Positions 9,256-18,749 are shown, numbered from the stretch's first letter. The stretch: DNA of 64,000 nt from Brevibacillus laterosporus LMG 15441 (GCF_000219535.2 NZ_CP007806.1:1584501-1648500); one strand, 5' to 3'. The notes: a model not told the origin generated them from the letters alone. Translations and numbers: made by a program.

Positions 9256-10860
9256 ATGACTCAATCACAAGCGAATTGGGAGAATGAAATTACGAGACGG
9301 CGTACATTCGCTATCATTTCCCACCCGGATGCCGGGAAAACGACAATGACTGAAAAATTATTGTATTATGGAGGCGCTATTCGAGAAGCCGGTGTGGTGA
9401 AAGGGCGTAAAAATTCGAAGCATGCTACTTCCGACTGGATGGAGATTGAGAAAAAACGTGGTATCTCAGTAACCTCCTCTGCGATGGACTTTGAATATAA
9501 AGGACACCATATTAACATTTTGGATACACCTGGTCATGAAGACTTTAGTGAAGATACGTACCGTACATTGACTGCTGCTGATGCCGCGGTCATGATCATT
9601 GACGTAGCAAAAGGGGTAGAGGCGCAGACCATTAAGCTGTTTAAGGTTTGTCGGATGCGTGGAATTCCTATTTTTACCTTTATCAACAAATTGGATCGTC
9701 ACGGAAAGGACCCGTTCTCTCTTTTAGAAGAACTAGAGAATGTTTTGGGAATCCGCTCTTATCCAATGAACTGGCCAATCGGTATGGGGAGCGATCTTTG
9801 TGGTGTATACGACCGAATGAAAAATCGCGTTGAGCTGTATCAGGATGGTAGCGATCACCAGGAGATATCCTCTGTTGAGGTAAGTGGACCTGATGATCCT
9901 AAAATTAAGAGCAGCGTAGGCGAGGTTTTGTACGATCAGCTTCAGGAAGAGGTTTCATTGTTAGATATCGCTGGCGATGAATACGATGAGTCGCTGATTG
10001 CTAAAGGGGAGCTAACTCCGGTATTTTTCGGTTCGGCGATCAATAACTTCGGCGTGCAAACTTTCCTAGAAAATTTCTTGCAGATGGCACCATCACCTTC
10101 ACCAAAGAAAAGTACGATCGGTGAGGTTGATCCATTAAATGGTAAATTCTCCGGTTTTATCTTTAAAATTCAGGCGAACATGAACCCAGCACATCGGGAC
10201 CGTGTAGCATTTATGCGTATTTGCTCAGGTAAATTCCAAAGAGGAATGAATGTTCGTCACGTGCGGTTAGGCAAGGATATTAAATTGGCTCAACCCATGC
10301 AATTTATGGCGCAGGATCGCGAAATCGTTGAGGAGTCATTTGCTGGTGACGTGATTGGATTATTTGACCCAGGAATTTTTCAAATTGGAGATACACTCTG
10401 TGTTGGGCCTGCATTTGAATATGAGGAAATGCCTCATTTCTCTCCAGAATTCTTTGCTAAGGTGACCGTTAAAGACGCGATGAAGCACAAGCAATTTCAA
10501 AAAGGCGTCATGCAACTGACAGAAGAAGGTACTGTGCAATTGTTTAAGACCCATCCATGGGAAGAACTCATCCTTGGAGTGGTTGGTGTCTTGCAATTTG
10601 AAGTACTGGAGTATCGCTTGAAGGCAGAGTACGGCGTTGATATTGAATTACAACGCATGTCCTATCAGATTGCTCGCTGGATCGAAGGGGATAAAGAGGC
10701 GATGGATGCGGTTAAATCACGTAGCCAATCTGTTACAGATCGTTATGGTCGTCTAGTCATGCTATTTGATAGTGAATACCAATTGCGCATGGCACAGGAA
10801 AAATATCCGAAGCTTACTTTCCATGAGAGTTCACTAGGATTACACCGTGTAACGGAATAA
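9256..10860 (+). CDS. prfC: Peptide chain release factor 3
   Basis: A 534-aa translational GTPase that recycles RF1/RF2 from the ribosome after termination. GTPase motifs: HPDAGKTT at 23-30, DTPGH at 90-94, NKLD at 144-147. The RF3-specific start (RRRTFAIISHPDAGKTT) and full length agree with the family. AGGAG lies 8 bases before ATG 9256, and a TATAAT at 9196-9201 is a plausible -10 box. It is a monocistronic unit. Confidence 0.97.
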   Translation: MTQSQANWENEITRRRTFAIISHPDAGKTTMTEKLLYYGGAIREAGVVKGRKNSKHATSDWMEIEKKRGISVTSSAMDFEYKGHHINILDTPGHEDFSEDTYRTLTAADAAVMIIDVAKGVEAQTIKLFKVCRMRGIPIFTFINKLDRHGKDPFSLLEELENVLGIRSYPMNWPIGMGSDLCGVYDRMKNRVELYQDGSDHQEISSVEVSGPDDPKIKSSVGEVLYDQLQEEVSLLDIAGDEYDESLIAKGELTPVFFGSAINNFGVQTFLENFLQMAPSPSPKKSTIGEVDPLNGKFSGFIFKIQANMNPAHRDRVAFMRICSGKFQRGMNVRHVRLGKDIKLAQPMQFMAQDREIVEESFAGDVIGLFDPGIFQIGDTLCVGPAFEYEEMPHFSPEFFAKVTVKDAMKHKQFQKGVMQLTEEGTVQLFKTHPWEELILGVVGVLQFEVLEYRLKAEYGVDIELQRMSYQIARWIEGDKEAMDAVKSRSQSVTDRYGRLVMLFDSEYQLRMAQEKYPKLTFHESSLGLHRVTE

Positions 10861-10880
10861 CATACGAAAGCAACTGCTAG

Positions 10881-10922
10881 AAGACGCAAAGGATGCAAAG
10901 ACATCTTTTGCGTCTTTCTTTG
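10881..10922 (+). terminator. Intrinsic terminator of prfC
   Basis: AAGACGCAAA pairs with TTTGCGTCTT around a loop, followed by a T-rich tail. Confidence 0.85.
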
Positions 10923-11008
10923 TATAAAAAGGTTTTTTCATTCATGAAGCGGACAGCCACTCTCATATAGTGAAAAGAGCAGTAGCAAAGGAAGGAGTGG
11001 AAATTGTT

Positions 11009-12244
11009 TTGCGGAGAAAGTATGCCCTTTGGTTGCTGTTTGTCATTTTGTTTTTGGCCTCGTTCGACATGCATGCACAAATGCCCCTCTTGTCACCCTT
11101 TATTGAAGAATTAGGAGCGCCTGCGTTGCTAATTGGACTTTTGTTAAGCGCGTATTCCTTCACTAACCTGATTGGCAATTTGACAGCAGGACCTATCATT
11201 GATCGTTATAGCAAAAAAGGATTTATTAGCGCAGGCTTGATGATCTCAGGAATTCTATTAATGCTGCATGGGATTATTGATAGCTCTACGCAATTGCTCG
11301 GTATTCGTTTGACCTATGGGTATGTTATGGCTTTTGTTTCTCCAGCTTGCTTTGCGGTACTCGCCTCATCTGCGGATACGATCGATGAGCAAAATAAAAT
11401 ATTTGTGCAAAAGGGGATTATTCTGACCTTTGCCTCTATTTTGTCACCAGCGGTCGGGGGATTTCTCGCAGGAAGGTTTGGATTTGCTAACTCCTTTGTC
11501 ATTCTGGGGTGGGTAATGCTCATCACAGGGCTGATTGCATTGCTCTTTTTACCCAAGCATAGTGGTGATGCAAGGAGGGTGAATCCTGAGGAATATGTAT
11601 TTAAGGAGGAGGTGCAGGAACAAAAGCAGGGCCACCAAAACAGCCTGAGTCAAAAGAAAACGGTAAAAGCAACGCTACAGGTGATATTCGGAAGCGTCGG
11701 GATGTATCCCGCTTTCTTTTCTGCCTTTGCTATCATGTATGCGCAAGGGACTATGATGTATGAAGTACCGCTATTAATTGCACGTCAGCATTTAGATCCT
11801 ACTGTCACTGGAATGGTTTTTAGCATGATGGGAATAGGCTCATTGCTTACATTGAGCATAGCGCAGATTCAACGTAAATCGCCTGTGGTTCGCTGCTTAA
11901 TTGGCCTATCTATGTTGAGTGCCATGTTTTATGCGACAGCAATGAATTGGAATGTCTCGATTTACTGGATGATGTTTATAGTGGGGGGAGCCTTTGGTCT
12001 GTTATTTCCTGCAATGACAACCATTTTAACCTCTTATGCTCCACGTCAGCTCTACGGAACCGCATTTAGCTTTTACTCTGCTATTATGTCTGCTGGAGCT
12101 ATATTAAGTCCGATAGTGGCGGGAATATTTGATAATATCAGTCGCTCATTTTTTACTGGATTTCTCGTGCTGATGACGGCTAGTGTGTGTTGCATCCTGT
12201 TTCAGGATAAAAAGTGGCAAGCAGTCTCTCCGGTGCGGCGCTAA
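11009..12244 (+). CDS. MFS transporter
   Basis: About 411 aa with twelve predicted helices and the MFS loop motif GPIIDRYSKKG between helices 2 and 3. A charged central loop (about residues 180-215, rich in E, Q and K) separates the two six-helix halves. GGAGTGG at 10994-11000 fits TTG 11009; the GTG at 10970 lacks a site. The substrate is unknown. No linked regulator. Confidence 0.85.
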   Translation: MRRKYALWLLFVILFLASFDMHAQMPLLSPFIEELGAPALLIGLLLSAYSFTNLIGNLTAGPIIDRYSKKGFISAGLMISGILLMLHGIIDSSTQLLGIRLTYGYVMAFVSPACFAVLASSADTIDEQNKIFVQKGIILTFASILSPAVGGFLAGRFGFANSFVILGWVMLITGLIALLFLPKHSGDARRVNPEEYVFKEEVQEQKQGHQNSLSQKKTVKATLQVIFGSVGMYPAFFSAFAIMYAQGTMMYEVPLLIARQHLDPTVTGMVFSMMGIGSLLTLSIAQIQRKSPVVRCLIGLSMLSAMFYATAMNWNVSIYWMMFIVGGAFGLLFPAMTTILTSYAPRQLYGTAFSFYSAIMSAGAILSPIVAGIFDNISRSFFTGFLVLMTASVCCILFQDKKWQAVSPVRR

Positions 12245-12367
12245 TATGGCGCCATGACGGGGAGAATTTTCATTTTTTGAGGAGTGAATTGTCAGTACAT
12301 GGTAAATCTATTAGAGAACGAGGACAAATTAAAAACTTCTTGTGCAAATTGTTACGAAACTATTGCT

Positions 12368-12391
12368 AGTATGGCTTTTAGCCTCCATACT
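12368..12391 (+). promoter_or_regulatory. Hairpin in the leader of the ECF transporter operon
   Basis: AGTATGG pairs with CCATACT around a 10-base loop, 16 bases before the AAGGAGG of the S-component gene. It lacks a true T-run, so it looks more like a translation or stability element than a terminator. I could not match the 12245-12414 leader to a known riboswitch. Confidence 0.4.
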
Positions 12392-12420
12392 AAAACTAAT
12401 TTTGTTAAGGAGGAATGTAC

Positions 12421-13023
12421 ATGTCTACAAAACGCAGCATGTGGTCATTATCAACTACTGCTCTCGTACTTATTCCAGTAGCAGTTGGTGTAAATTACAT
12501 CGGTAAGCTGTTTGCTGGACTCTTAAAATTACCTCTATGGCTGGATGCTATTGGAACAGTGCTGGCTAGTTTGCTTGCGGGTCCTATTATCGGGGGATTG
12601 TCTGGACTTATTAACAACATTATTTATGGTTTAACAGTGGACCCGATTTCGTTTGTATATGCTATAACGAGTTTGTGCATGGGCTTGGTTGCAGGGGTAA
12701 TGGCTTTTAAAGGCTGGATAAACAGTTGGGGTAAGGCGGCGGTTGTTGGATTAACTGTCGGGGTCACCGCTGTACTTATTTCTACACCGCTAAATGTATG
12801 GTTTTGGGGAGGACAGACAGGGAATTTATGGGGCGATATTGTGTTTGCATCTGTAATGAACAAGACACAATCCATCTGGCTTGCTTCTTTCTTAGATGAA
12901 CTAGTGGTGGACGTTCCGGATAAACTTTTAACGGTTTTGGTTGCCTATGGTATATATCGGGTATTGCCAAAGAGCCTTATTCATATGTACAAAAACAAGT
13001 CAGATATTGAGTCACTGGATTAA
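12421..13023 (+). CDS. ECF transporter substrate-binding (S) component
   Basis: A 200-aa very hydrophobic protein with about six helices. Motifs LWLDAIGTVLASLLAGP and GLSGLINNIIYGL are typical of ECF S components. It binds the substrate in the membrane and docks on the T/A/A' module encoded downstream, an arrangement (group I ECF) dedicated to one S subunit. AAGGAGG at 12407-12413 gives 7 bases to ATG 12421; ATG 12415 is too close. The substrate cannot be told: no riboswitch or metabolic gene is linked. Confidence 0.8.
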   Translation: MSTKRSMWSLSTTALVLIPVAVGVNYIGKLFAGLLKLPLWLDAIGTVLASLLAGPIIGGLSGLINNIIYGLTVDPISFVYAITSLCMGLVAGVMAFKGWINSWGKAAVVGLTVGVTAVLISTPLNVWFWGGQTGNLWGDIVFASVMNKTQSIWLASFLDELVVDVPDKLLTVLVAYGIYRVLPKSLIHMYKNKSDIESLD

Positions 13024-13048
13024 GTTATAGATAAGAGGTGTAGAAACC

Positions 13049-13816
13049 ATGAAAACATTAAGTCTATATGTTCAAAAGGATACGGTCATACACCAGATTG
13101 ATCCGATTACCAAGCTGTTCTATATTGTTTTTGCTATATTGGTACCTATTATTTTACCGACTCTGTACACTGCCTTATTTGGGATGCTGGTGAGCTTCTT
13201 TATTTTATGGATTGGCAAAGTGTTCAAACGTGCTTTGGCAGTCATTAGCTTTGTTGGATTTGTGCTGATAACCATTGTGCTGATCCAAGGTTTTTTTCAT
13301 GTGGAAAACCAAACAGTACTATTTCATATTGGCTCTTGGGCGTTTTATCAGGAAGGACTACTATATGCGCTAGGGATTTGTTTTCGCGCCCTTAATATTG
13401 TAGGAGCATTTCTCATTCTTGTCCTGACGACGAAACCGTCTGATTTAATTGACTCGCTTGTCCGAAAAGGATTGTCGCCTCGCTTCGGATATGTATTAAG
13501 CTCTGTATTTCAAATTATCCCACAAATGATGGCAACAATGGAAACGATTACAGATGCGCAGCGATCGCGAGGAATGGAGACACAAGGAGGCCTGCTGACC
13601 AGAATGAAAGCATTTGTTCCACTAATCGGTCCGGTTGTATTAAGCTCGCTTATTGATACGAAGGAACGAAGCCTAGCCATACAGGTTCGCGGATTTAATG
13701 TGGCCGGTCCCAAGACGTTCTTGCAGGAAGAAACAAAATATGCACATGGAAAAATGTTACGAGCACTTATGGGAGTATGCATAGGGATTGCGATTGTTTG
13801 GAGGGTTATCGGATGA
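13049..13816 (+). CDS. ecfT: ECF transporter transmembrane (T) component
   Basis: A 255-aa membrane protein that couples the S subunit to the two ATPases. The coupling motifs appear as QRSRGME and QVRGFN in the C-terminal third (family form: two Ala-Arg-Gly motifs; here the first has Ser and the second Val before Arg-Gly). A ribosome site GAGGTG precedes ATG 13049. Its stop overlaps the next start (ATGA at 13813-13816), implying translational coupling. Confidence 0.88.
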   Translation: MKTLSLYVQKDTVIHQIDPITKLFYIVFAILVPIILPTLYTALFGMLVSFFILWIGKVFKRALAVISFVGFVLITIVLIQGFFHVENQTVLFHIGSWAFYQEGLLYALGICFRALNIVGAFLILVLTTKPSDLIDSLVRKGLSPRFGYVLSSVFQIIPQMMATMETITDAQRSRGMETQGGLLTRMKAFVPLIGPVVLSSLIDTKERSLAIQVRGFNVAGPKTFLQEETKYAHGKMLRALMGVCIGIAIVWRVIG

Positions 13817-14778
13817 GTCACATTGAGATTAAACAGCTAAAATATCGGTACCCGATGAGCGAACAATTGGCGTTAGATGGTGTGAGCATGACAGTGCGAC
13901 GCGGTGAGTTCCTTGGTGTGATTGGACAAAATCGAGCGGGTAAATCAACATTTTGCCAAGCATTAACTGGCCTAGTCCCTCATTTTTATAAAGGAGCCTA
14001 TGGGGGCAGTGTGATGATTGATGGCACGGATGTGGGCAAAGCAGGAATTGACGAAACCATACGCAAGGTGGGCATTGTCTTTCAGAATCCTTTTACACAG
14101 GTGACAGGTGCTAAGCTAACGGTGTATGAAGAAATTGCGTTTGGCTTGGAACAATTGGGTGTGCCTCGTCAACAGATGATGGAGAGAATTGATCAAGTCC
14201 TCCATTTATTAGATATCGAGGAATGCAAGGACCGAGCCCCATTTGACTTGTCAGGTGGCCAGATGCAACGCATGGCAATTGCTAGTGTTATTGCTATGCG
14301 TCCTCAGGTGATCGTGCTGGATGAACCTACATCTCAGCTAGATCCCCAAGGCTCCGAGGAGGTTTTTCGTGCTATCCATAGTTTGAGTCAAGAAGGCATG
14401 ACTGTCATATTGGCTGAACACAAAATGGAAAAGCTGGCCGAATACGCTGACCGTATTGCTTTATTTCATCAGGGAAAATTGATTGATGTGGATACACCGT
14501 CCCGCCTGTTTTCACGCGATGATTTGGCTCAGTACGATATTCAACCACCTGTCTATACCAGAGTATGTCGTGAATTAGGGCTAAAGGTATCTGGTGCAAA
14601 TACATATCCTGTTACATTAGGGGAAGCACAGCGTTCGTATGAGGCATATCAGCAACCAAATAGGCAAGGGACGGCTGAAGGACAACAAATATCAGATTCC
14701 TTGAAAACAACAATAAAGCCTATCGAGCACCATGGGCAACAAAGATCGCAGTCTAATGAGGGTGACCAGCATGATTAA
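13813..14778 (+). CDS. ECF transporter ATPase (A component)
   Basis: A 322-aa ABC ATPase. Walker A GQNRAGKS at 38-45 carries Arg where Gly is usual, a Q-loop FQNP, signature LSGGQ, Walker B VIVLDEPT and the H-loop in LAEHKM. The C-terminal ~70 residues are polar and Q-rich, an extension beyond the ATPase core. It overlaps the T component by ATGA and the second ATPase by 8 bases. It powers the S/T complex from the cytoplasmic face. Confidence 0.9.
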   Translation: MSHIEIKQLKYRYPMSEQLALDGVSMTVRRGEFLGVIGQNRAGKSTFCQALTGLVPHFYKGAYGGSVMIDGTDVGKAGIDETIRKVGIVFQNPFTQVTGAKLTVYEEIAFGLEQLGVPRQQMMERIDQVLHLLDIEECKDRAPFDLSGGQMQRMAIASVIAMRPQVIVLDEPTSQLDPQGSEEVFRAIHSLSQEGMTVILAEHKMEKLAEYADRIALFHQGKLIDVDTPSRLFSRDDLAQYDIQPPVYTRVCRELGLKVSGANTYPVTLGEAQRSYEAYQQPNRQGTAEGQQISDSLKTTIKPIEHHGQQRSQSNEGDQHD

Positions 14779-15571
14779 ACTAATGGATGTTCGGTTTGGT
14801 TATCAAAATGGCCAAGAAGTACTAAAAGGAATATCGCTTGCCTTTGACCAACGCACAACAGCTATTATTGGTCAAAATGGTGCGGGGAAAACAACGTTCG
14901 TCAAGCTGTTAAAAGGTTTATTGCAGCCAACAGCGGGTGACATTCTCATTGGAGAGGTTGATACAAAAACAGCAACGGTAGCTCAGCTTGCTGGTTCAAT
15001 TGGACTCGTCTTTCAAAATCCACATGATCAGATTTTTAAAAGAACGGTAGTAGACGAAGTGATGTTTGGCCCCCTACAGCTCAAGGTAGACGTGCAAACG
15101 GCAAAGCAGCGTGCCAAGGAAGCATTGCAGCTAGTAGGCTTGTGGGATCGTCAAGCTGAGAATCCACATGATCTGGGACTATCGGAGAAAAAACTAATTA
15201 CCATCGCATCTGTGGTTGCTATGAATACGGAGGTTGTCATTTTAGACGAGCCAACAATAGCACAGGACGATGCTGGAAAACGGCGGATTGCTGAAATTAT
15301 TAGGCAGTTGAACCAGGAAGGCAAACTAGTGCTGGCTATTTTGCATGATATGGATTTTGTGGCTGCCCATTTTGAGAGAACCATTGTTTTGAACCAGGGG
15401 CAGGTACTCGTTGACGCTGACACTCGCGATGTCTTTTTCAATCGGGAGCTTTTGCAACGCGCAGGATTGGACACGCCCTATGTGACTCAACTAGGTGAAA
15501 AGTTAGGGGAAGCTGAAACCGTCCTGACAGCGGAGGAACTGATCAAAAGATGGTCAAGTAAGAGCAAGTAG
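14771..15571 (+). CDS. ECF transporter ATPase (A' component) with degenerate signature motif
   Basis: A 266-aa ABC ATPase. Walker A GQNGAGKTT (34-42), Q-loop FQNPHDQ, Walker B VVILDEPT and H-loop LHDMD are intact. The ABC signature reads LSEKK at 137-141 instead of LSGGQ, and the D-loop reads IAQD. The heterodimer with the upstream ATPase would thus have one normal and one degenerate nucleotide site. ATG 14771 is chosen; the frame is open to 14732 but that part overlaps the preceding gene. Confidence 0.88.
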   Translation: MIKLMDVRFGYQNGQEVLKGISLAFDQRTTAIIGQNGAGKTTFVKLLKGLLQPTAGDILIGEVDTKTATVAQLAGSIGLVFQNPHDQIFKRTVVDEVMFGPLQLKVDVQTAKQRAKEALQLVGLWDRQAENPHDLGLSEKKLITIASVVAMNTEVVILDEPTIAQDDAGKRRIAEIIRQLNQEGKLVLAILHDMDFVAAHFERTIVLNQGQVLVDADTRDVFFNRELLQRAGLDTPYVTQLGEKLGEAETVLTAEELIKRWSSKSK

Positions 15572-15610
15572 TCCACGTTAGCCTATTTTGTAACTGATTA
15601 ACATTTATCG

Positions 15611-15656
15611 AAAAAGCCCATGGTTTCCATCGCTGAAGAGAAATCATGGGCTTTTC
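15611..15656 (+). terminator. Terminator of the ECF operon
   Basis: AAAAGCCCATG pairs with CATGGGCTTTT; the T-run forms the end of the 3' arm. It probably also works for the converging acetyltransferase gene. Confidence 0.8.
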
Positions 15657-15714
15657 GTGTGTAAAGTCCAAAAATGAATTACAAGAAGGGATTTGAGAGA
15701 GGAACAATATAGGT

Positions 15715-16530
15715 TTATTCCTCAACTAAATGCCGATTTTCAAAAACCTTTATCTGACCGACGGATTGAAATCCTGATCTTTTATAGATATTGATTCCAT
15801 CAGGAGAGGCTTGGAGAACACAGAGAGGAATTTTTTGTTTTTGGACCTCCATGACAAGAAAATTAAACATTGCCGATCCCAAGCCTCTTCCCCTGTATTC
15901 TGATCTTGTAGCAATATCGTAGATACCAACACTCTCTTTGGTGAAAACCAGGGAACCAATTGATACAATCTCCTCTTTGTATGCACCAAGATAGAGCTTC
16001 ATTTTTTCACTAAATAATTGTGGATAGGAGGAGAGCTGTTCATAATAAGAGCGTACCGAGGATGATTCCTGTGACGTATGAAACAGAGAGGCAAGTACTT
16101 CGCCAAATACTCTGATATCTTCAGCAGTTGATACTTGCCTTATGACAAAGCCTTCGGGAGCCAACACAACAGGCTCTAATTGGTCTACATTTGCGAGCAT
16201 GGCCACATTCATTTCGGCTTCTGCTAATCCAGTACCCTCCAGTATAGGACTCAAATCTTGGCCATCCTCCCAGTACCAAAAGGCCATGGGGAACTTTTTA
16301 GTTTGAAAGTGGCGTATATCTTTTTTTAATTCTTTTTCTTCCGATTGGTTTAGTCGATTATTCTGTAATACAATGATATTAAACGTATCTGCGGGAAGAC
16401 CACAATCTACTTTGACGTAATTTTCTGCATTCTTTACCGTCATGCCAGCTACGTTATTTGCTAGAAATGAAACCTTGTCAATCAGATTAGTCAAAATTAC
16501 ACGCTGGTAATATGTTTGATTGATGTCCAT
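15715..16530 (-). CDS. GNAT family N-acetyltransferase
   Basis: About 271 aa. The C-terminal third carries the acetyl-CoA loop RGRGLGSAMFNFL and a following NIYKRSGF strand typical of GNAT. The N-terminal half is a divergent second GNAT-like domain. The ribosome site AAGGA sits 8 bases before ATG 16530; ATG 16536 is only 2 bases away. The substrate is unknown. Confidence 0.82.
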   Translation of the reverse strand: MDINQTYYQRVILTNLIDKVSFLANNVAGMTVKNAENYVKVDCGLPADTFNIIVLQNNRLNQSEEKELKKDIRHFQTKKFPMAFWYWEDGQDLSPILEGTGLAEAEMNVAMLANVDQLEPVVLAPEGFVIRQVSTAEDIRVFGEVLASLFHTSQESSSVRSYYEQLSSYPQLFSEKMKLYLGAYKEEIVSIGSLVFTKESVGIYDIATRSEYRGRGLGSAMFNFLVMEVQKQKIPLCVLQASPDGINIYKRSGFQSVGQIKVFENRHLVEE

Positions 16531-16815
16531 TTTCATGTTCCTTTCATCATTAATAAGGTAAGAGCGCTCTTAGATGTAAAAATGATACAATGACTGAGGA
16601 AAAATTGAAATTACTTTCACCATATCTACATCCTCCATAATATTCTGATAATGATTTGCTTTTACAAACTACAGCGTAGGTGGAGAATCATCATTCGTTG
16701 GTGGGGGATTTTACCCATTCTTCTGCTACTGTTCCAACGTTTATTTTATGCCTGACATTTATAGTAAGTTAGTCATTTTCTTACCTTTTGGATAAAAAAT
16801 AATCGTTATCTACAA

Positions 16816-16844
16816 TTGTTTGTATAAGTAGACTGTGGTATCAT
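16816..16844 (+). promoter_or_regulatory. Candidate sigma-A promoter for the YdcF-like gene leader
   Basis: TTGTTT at 16816-16821, a 17-base spacer, then TATCAT at 16839-16844. It lies at the right distance to start the leader ending at the hairpin at 16892-16950. Confidence 0.45.
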
Positions 16845-16851
16845 GTTTTTT

Positions 16852-16950
16852 GTAAGCGATACCATTCATACGGCGTGTTACTAGTTAGACTAGGCATAAG
16901 CCAAATGAACGGAGCAATTCTTCCGTTTTTTTGCCTTATGCCTTTTTTAT
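16852..16950 (+). ncRNA. Leader RNA or small RNA ending in an intrinsic terminator
   Basis: Downstream of the promoter, the leader ends in a 9-bp stem (AGGCATAAG at 16892-16900 with CTTATGCCT at 16935-16943) that encloses a smaller CGGA/TCCG hairpin and is followed by six Ts. The next gene starts 98 bases later with a second hairpin (ACCTATT/AATAGGT, 16992-17011) before its AGGAGG. This is the layout of an attenuator or a stand-alone small RNA. I do not recognise a riboswitch class. Confidence 0.45.
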
Positions 16951-17047
16951 TTTATTCGTTAATTTTTAATGCGCTTACATAACCTAGCTGTACCTATTTG
17001 ACTCAATAGGTAACGTACATCGCCAAGAACTATTAGGAGGAACTACC

Positions 17048-18115
17048 ATGATAAGACACAAAAACAAACTGATCCTTTCATTAGCGCTGGCACTCTCCGT
17101 CTCTCCTCTCACTAGCGCATTTGCTCAAGGAGAAACAACTCCTGTTGTAAAAAACGAAACAACAGCACAACGAATCCAGCATCTGGTTGATTCCACAATT
17201 GACCTGTTTCGCAATAGCTCTCAAAAAGATAAATTTGCATTAATGGAAAAAAATCTGAAGGAAGCAAGCTCCTTAGACCCATTTAACATGGAGTTAAAAT
17301 TCTATTTGGCCTCAACCTTGGTTTTTCAGAAGAAAGTAGAAGAGGCTGTGGGCATCTACAAGCAAATTGTTAATTTCCAGCCTAATCATTTTGAGGCAAA
17401 TCTATTGTATGGTGTTTATTCGAAGGTAAATGGCGACGAGGCTACCTATCAAAAATCCATGGCTGCATTACAAAAGATTGATCCACAGCGAGCAGCAGCT
17501 TTCCAAGCGAAGCTACAAGCGGCAGATGGATATTTAAAAACGGAACTGAATACCACAGTGCCTCAAAATCTGCCTCAAAAAAATCATGCGATTATTATTT
17601 TAGGCTTTGCACTTGAAGATAATGGCTCTATGAAACAACCATTAATTGAACGTTTGCAAGCTGGATTAGCTATTGCAAAAAAATATCCTCATTCCAAAAT
17701 TATCGTTACAGGTGGTTCGCCAAAAAATGGTAATACAGAAGCAGAAGCGATGAGCAAATGGTTGTTGGAAAAAGGAGTAGATCAGAATCGAATTGTTCTA
17801 GAAAAAAGTGCATCTGATACAGTTGAAAACGCATTATGCACAACGGCTATTTTAGAGACCATGGAGATTACTGATGCAACCTTAGTAACAAATGCAACAC
17901 ATATGCGTCGAGCTCTATCTGGCTTCCAAGCATCTAGTGATCACTATGCGCGCCTAATGGGAAAAGAAAATAAACGTACCTTTACAAACATGGTATATAT
18001 GGATTACGCATCTGCTGAAAAAGCAAAGCAAGTAACCAAGGATGAAAAGCTAGGGATTTACCGTGATTTATTACGCACTTCAGGAATCTGGGCATTCCCA
18101 GGCTATCAACGTTAA
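17048..18115 (+). CDS. Exported YdcF/DUF218-family protein with TPR-like N-terminal region
   Basis: A 355-aa protein. A signal peptide (residues 1-26, ending SAFAQ) is followed by a TPR-like helical region (about 45-150) and a DUF218 domain (about 180-340) with IVTGG, TEAEAM, SASDTVENA and VTNATHMRRA. DUF218 proteins are linked to cell-envelope processes; the catalytic role is unproven. AGGAGG lies 7-8 bases before ATG. Expression may be governed by the terminator-containing leader upstream. Confidence 0.85.
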   Translation: MIRHKNKLILSLALALSVSPLTSAFAQGETTPVVKNETTAQRIQHLVDSTIDLFRNSSQKDKFALMEKNLKEASSLDPFNMELKFYLASTLVFQKKVEEAVGIYKQIVNFQPNHFEANLLYGVYSKVNGDEATYQKSMAALQKIDPQRAAAFQAKLQAADGYLKTELNTTVPQNLPQKNHAIIILGFALEDNGSMKQPLIERLQAGLAIAKKYPHSKIIVTGGSPKNGNTEAEAMSKWLLEKGVDQNRIVLEKSASDTVENALCTTAILETMEITDATLVTNATHMRRALSGFQASSDHYARLMGKENKRTFTNMVYMDYASAEKAKQVTKDEKLGIYRDLLRTSGIWAFPGYQR

Positions 18116-18131
18116 TAGAACAAATAAAGAT

Positions 18132-18166
18132 GGAAAAGCCCCGTTGAATGGGGCTTTTCCTTTCTG
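18132..18166 (+). terminator. Intrinsic terminator of the YdcF-like gene
   Basis: GGAAAAGCCCC pairs with GGGGCTTTTCC around a 7-base loop, followed by a T-rich tail. Confidence 0.88.
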
Positions 18167-18298
18167 TTTAGAAGGGGCAATATTAAGATAATAGTATTAT
18201 CTATTACTTTAGAATTTATAGTAAAATTCCCGTTCTACACATCTGGATTGTGGTATATTGTTACAACAAGAAGAGAGAGAATAGAAGAGAGGTGCAAT

Positions 18299-18667
18299 AT
18301 GGAAATTAAGGTGGATGAAAAAGGCAATTCAAAGGTTGCCATGATATCAAGCGACAGCATCATCATTCAGAATGTAAACGATGCTTTGGATTTAATAGCA
18401 AACGTAGGATATAATGGATGCGAGAAAATGCTTTTGAGAAAAGAACACCTAACTGAGGAGTTCTTTGACTTAAAAACAGGTCTTGCAGGTGAAATTCTAC
18501 AAAAGTACACAAATTATAAAATGAAGCTTGCACTGGTTGGCGAATTTGACTTCTATAACAGCAAGAGTTTGAAAGACTTTATGTACGAATGCAACAAAGG
18601 AAAACAGGTGTTTTTCAAACGAACAGAAGAGGAAGCGTTAGAAGCGTTACATGGTTTAAATACGTAA
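18299..18667 (+). CDS. DUF4180 family protein
   Basis: A 122-aa soluble protein matching the DUF4180 pattern (NVNDALDLIANVGYNGC, DLKTGLAGEILQK, GKQVFF). The function is not known; the family has a STAS-like size and small-domain look. GAGAGGTG precedes ATG 18299. The longer frame from 18248 has no site. It stands alone between terminators. Confidence 0.85.
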   Translation: MEIKVDEKGNSKVAMISSDSIIIQNVNDALDLIANVGYNGCEKMLLRKEHLTEEFFDLKTGLAGEILQKYTNYKMKLALVGEFDFYNSKSLKDFMYECNKGKQVFFKRTEEEALEALHGLNT

Positions 18668-18749
18668 AAATAAGCGGTGTCAGATCAGTATTTTTCGTAG
18701 TCAATAATTCCATATAAATGCACAATCAAAATGTTGGTAAATCACTAGA

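Noticed and set aside
12284-12481. 65-aa frame upstream of the ECF S-component
   Set aside because: It overlaps the S gene in another frame and the leader hairpin, with a poor start.
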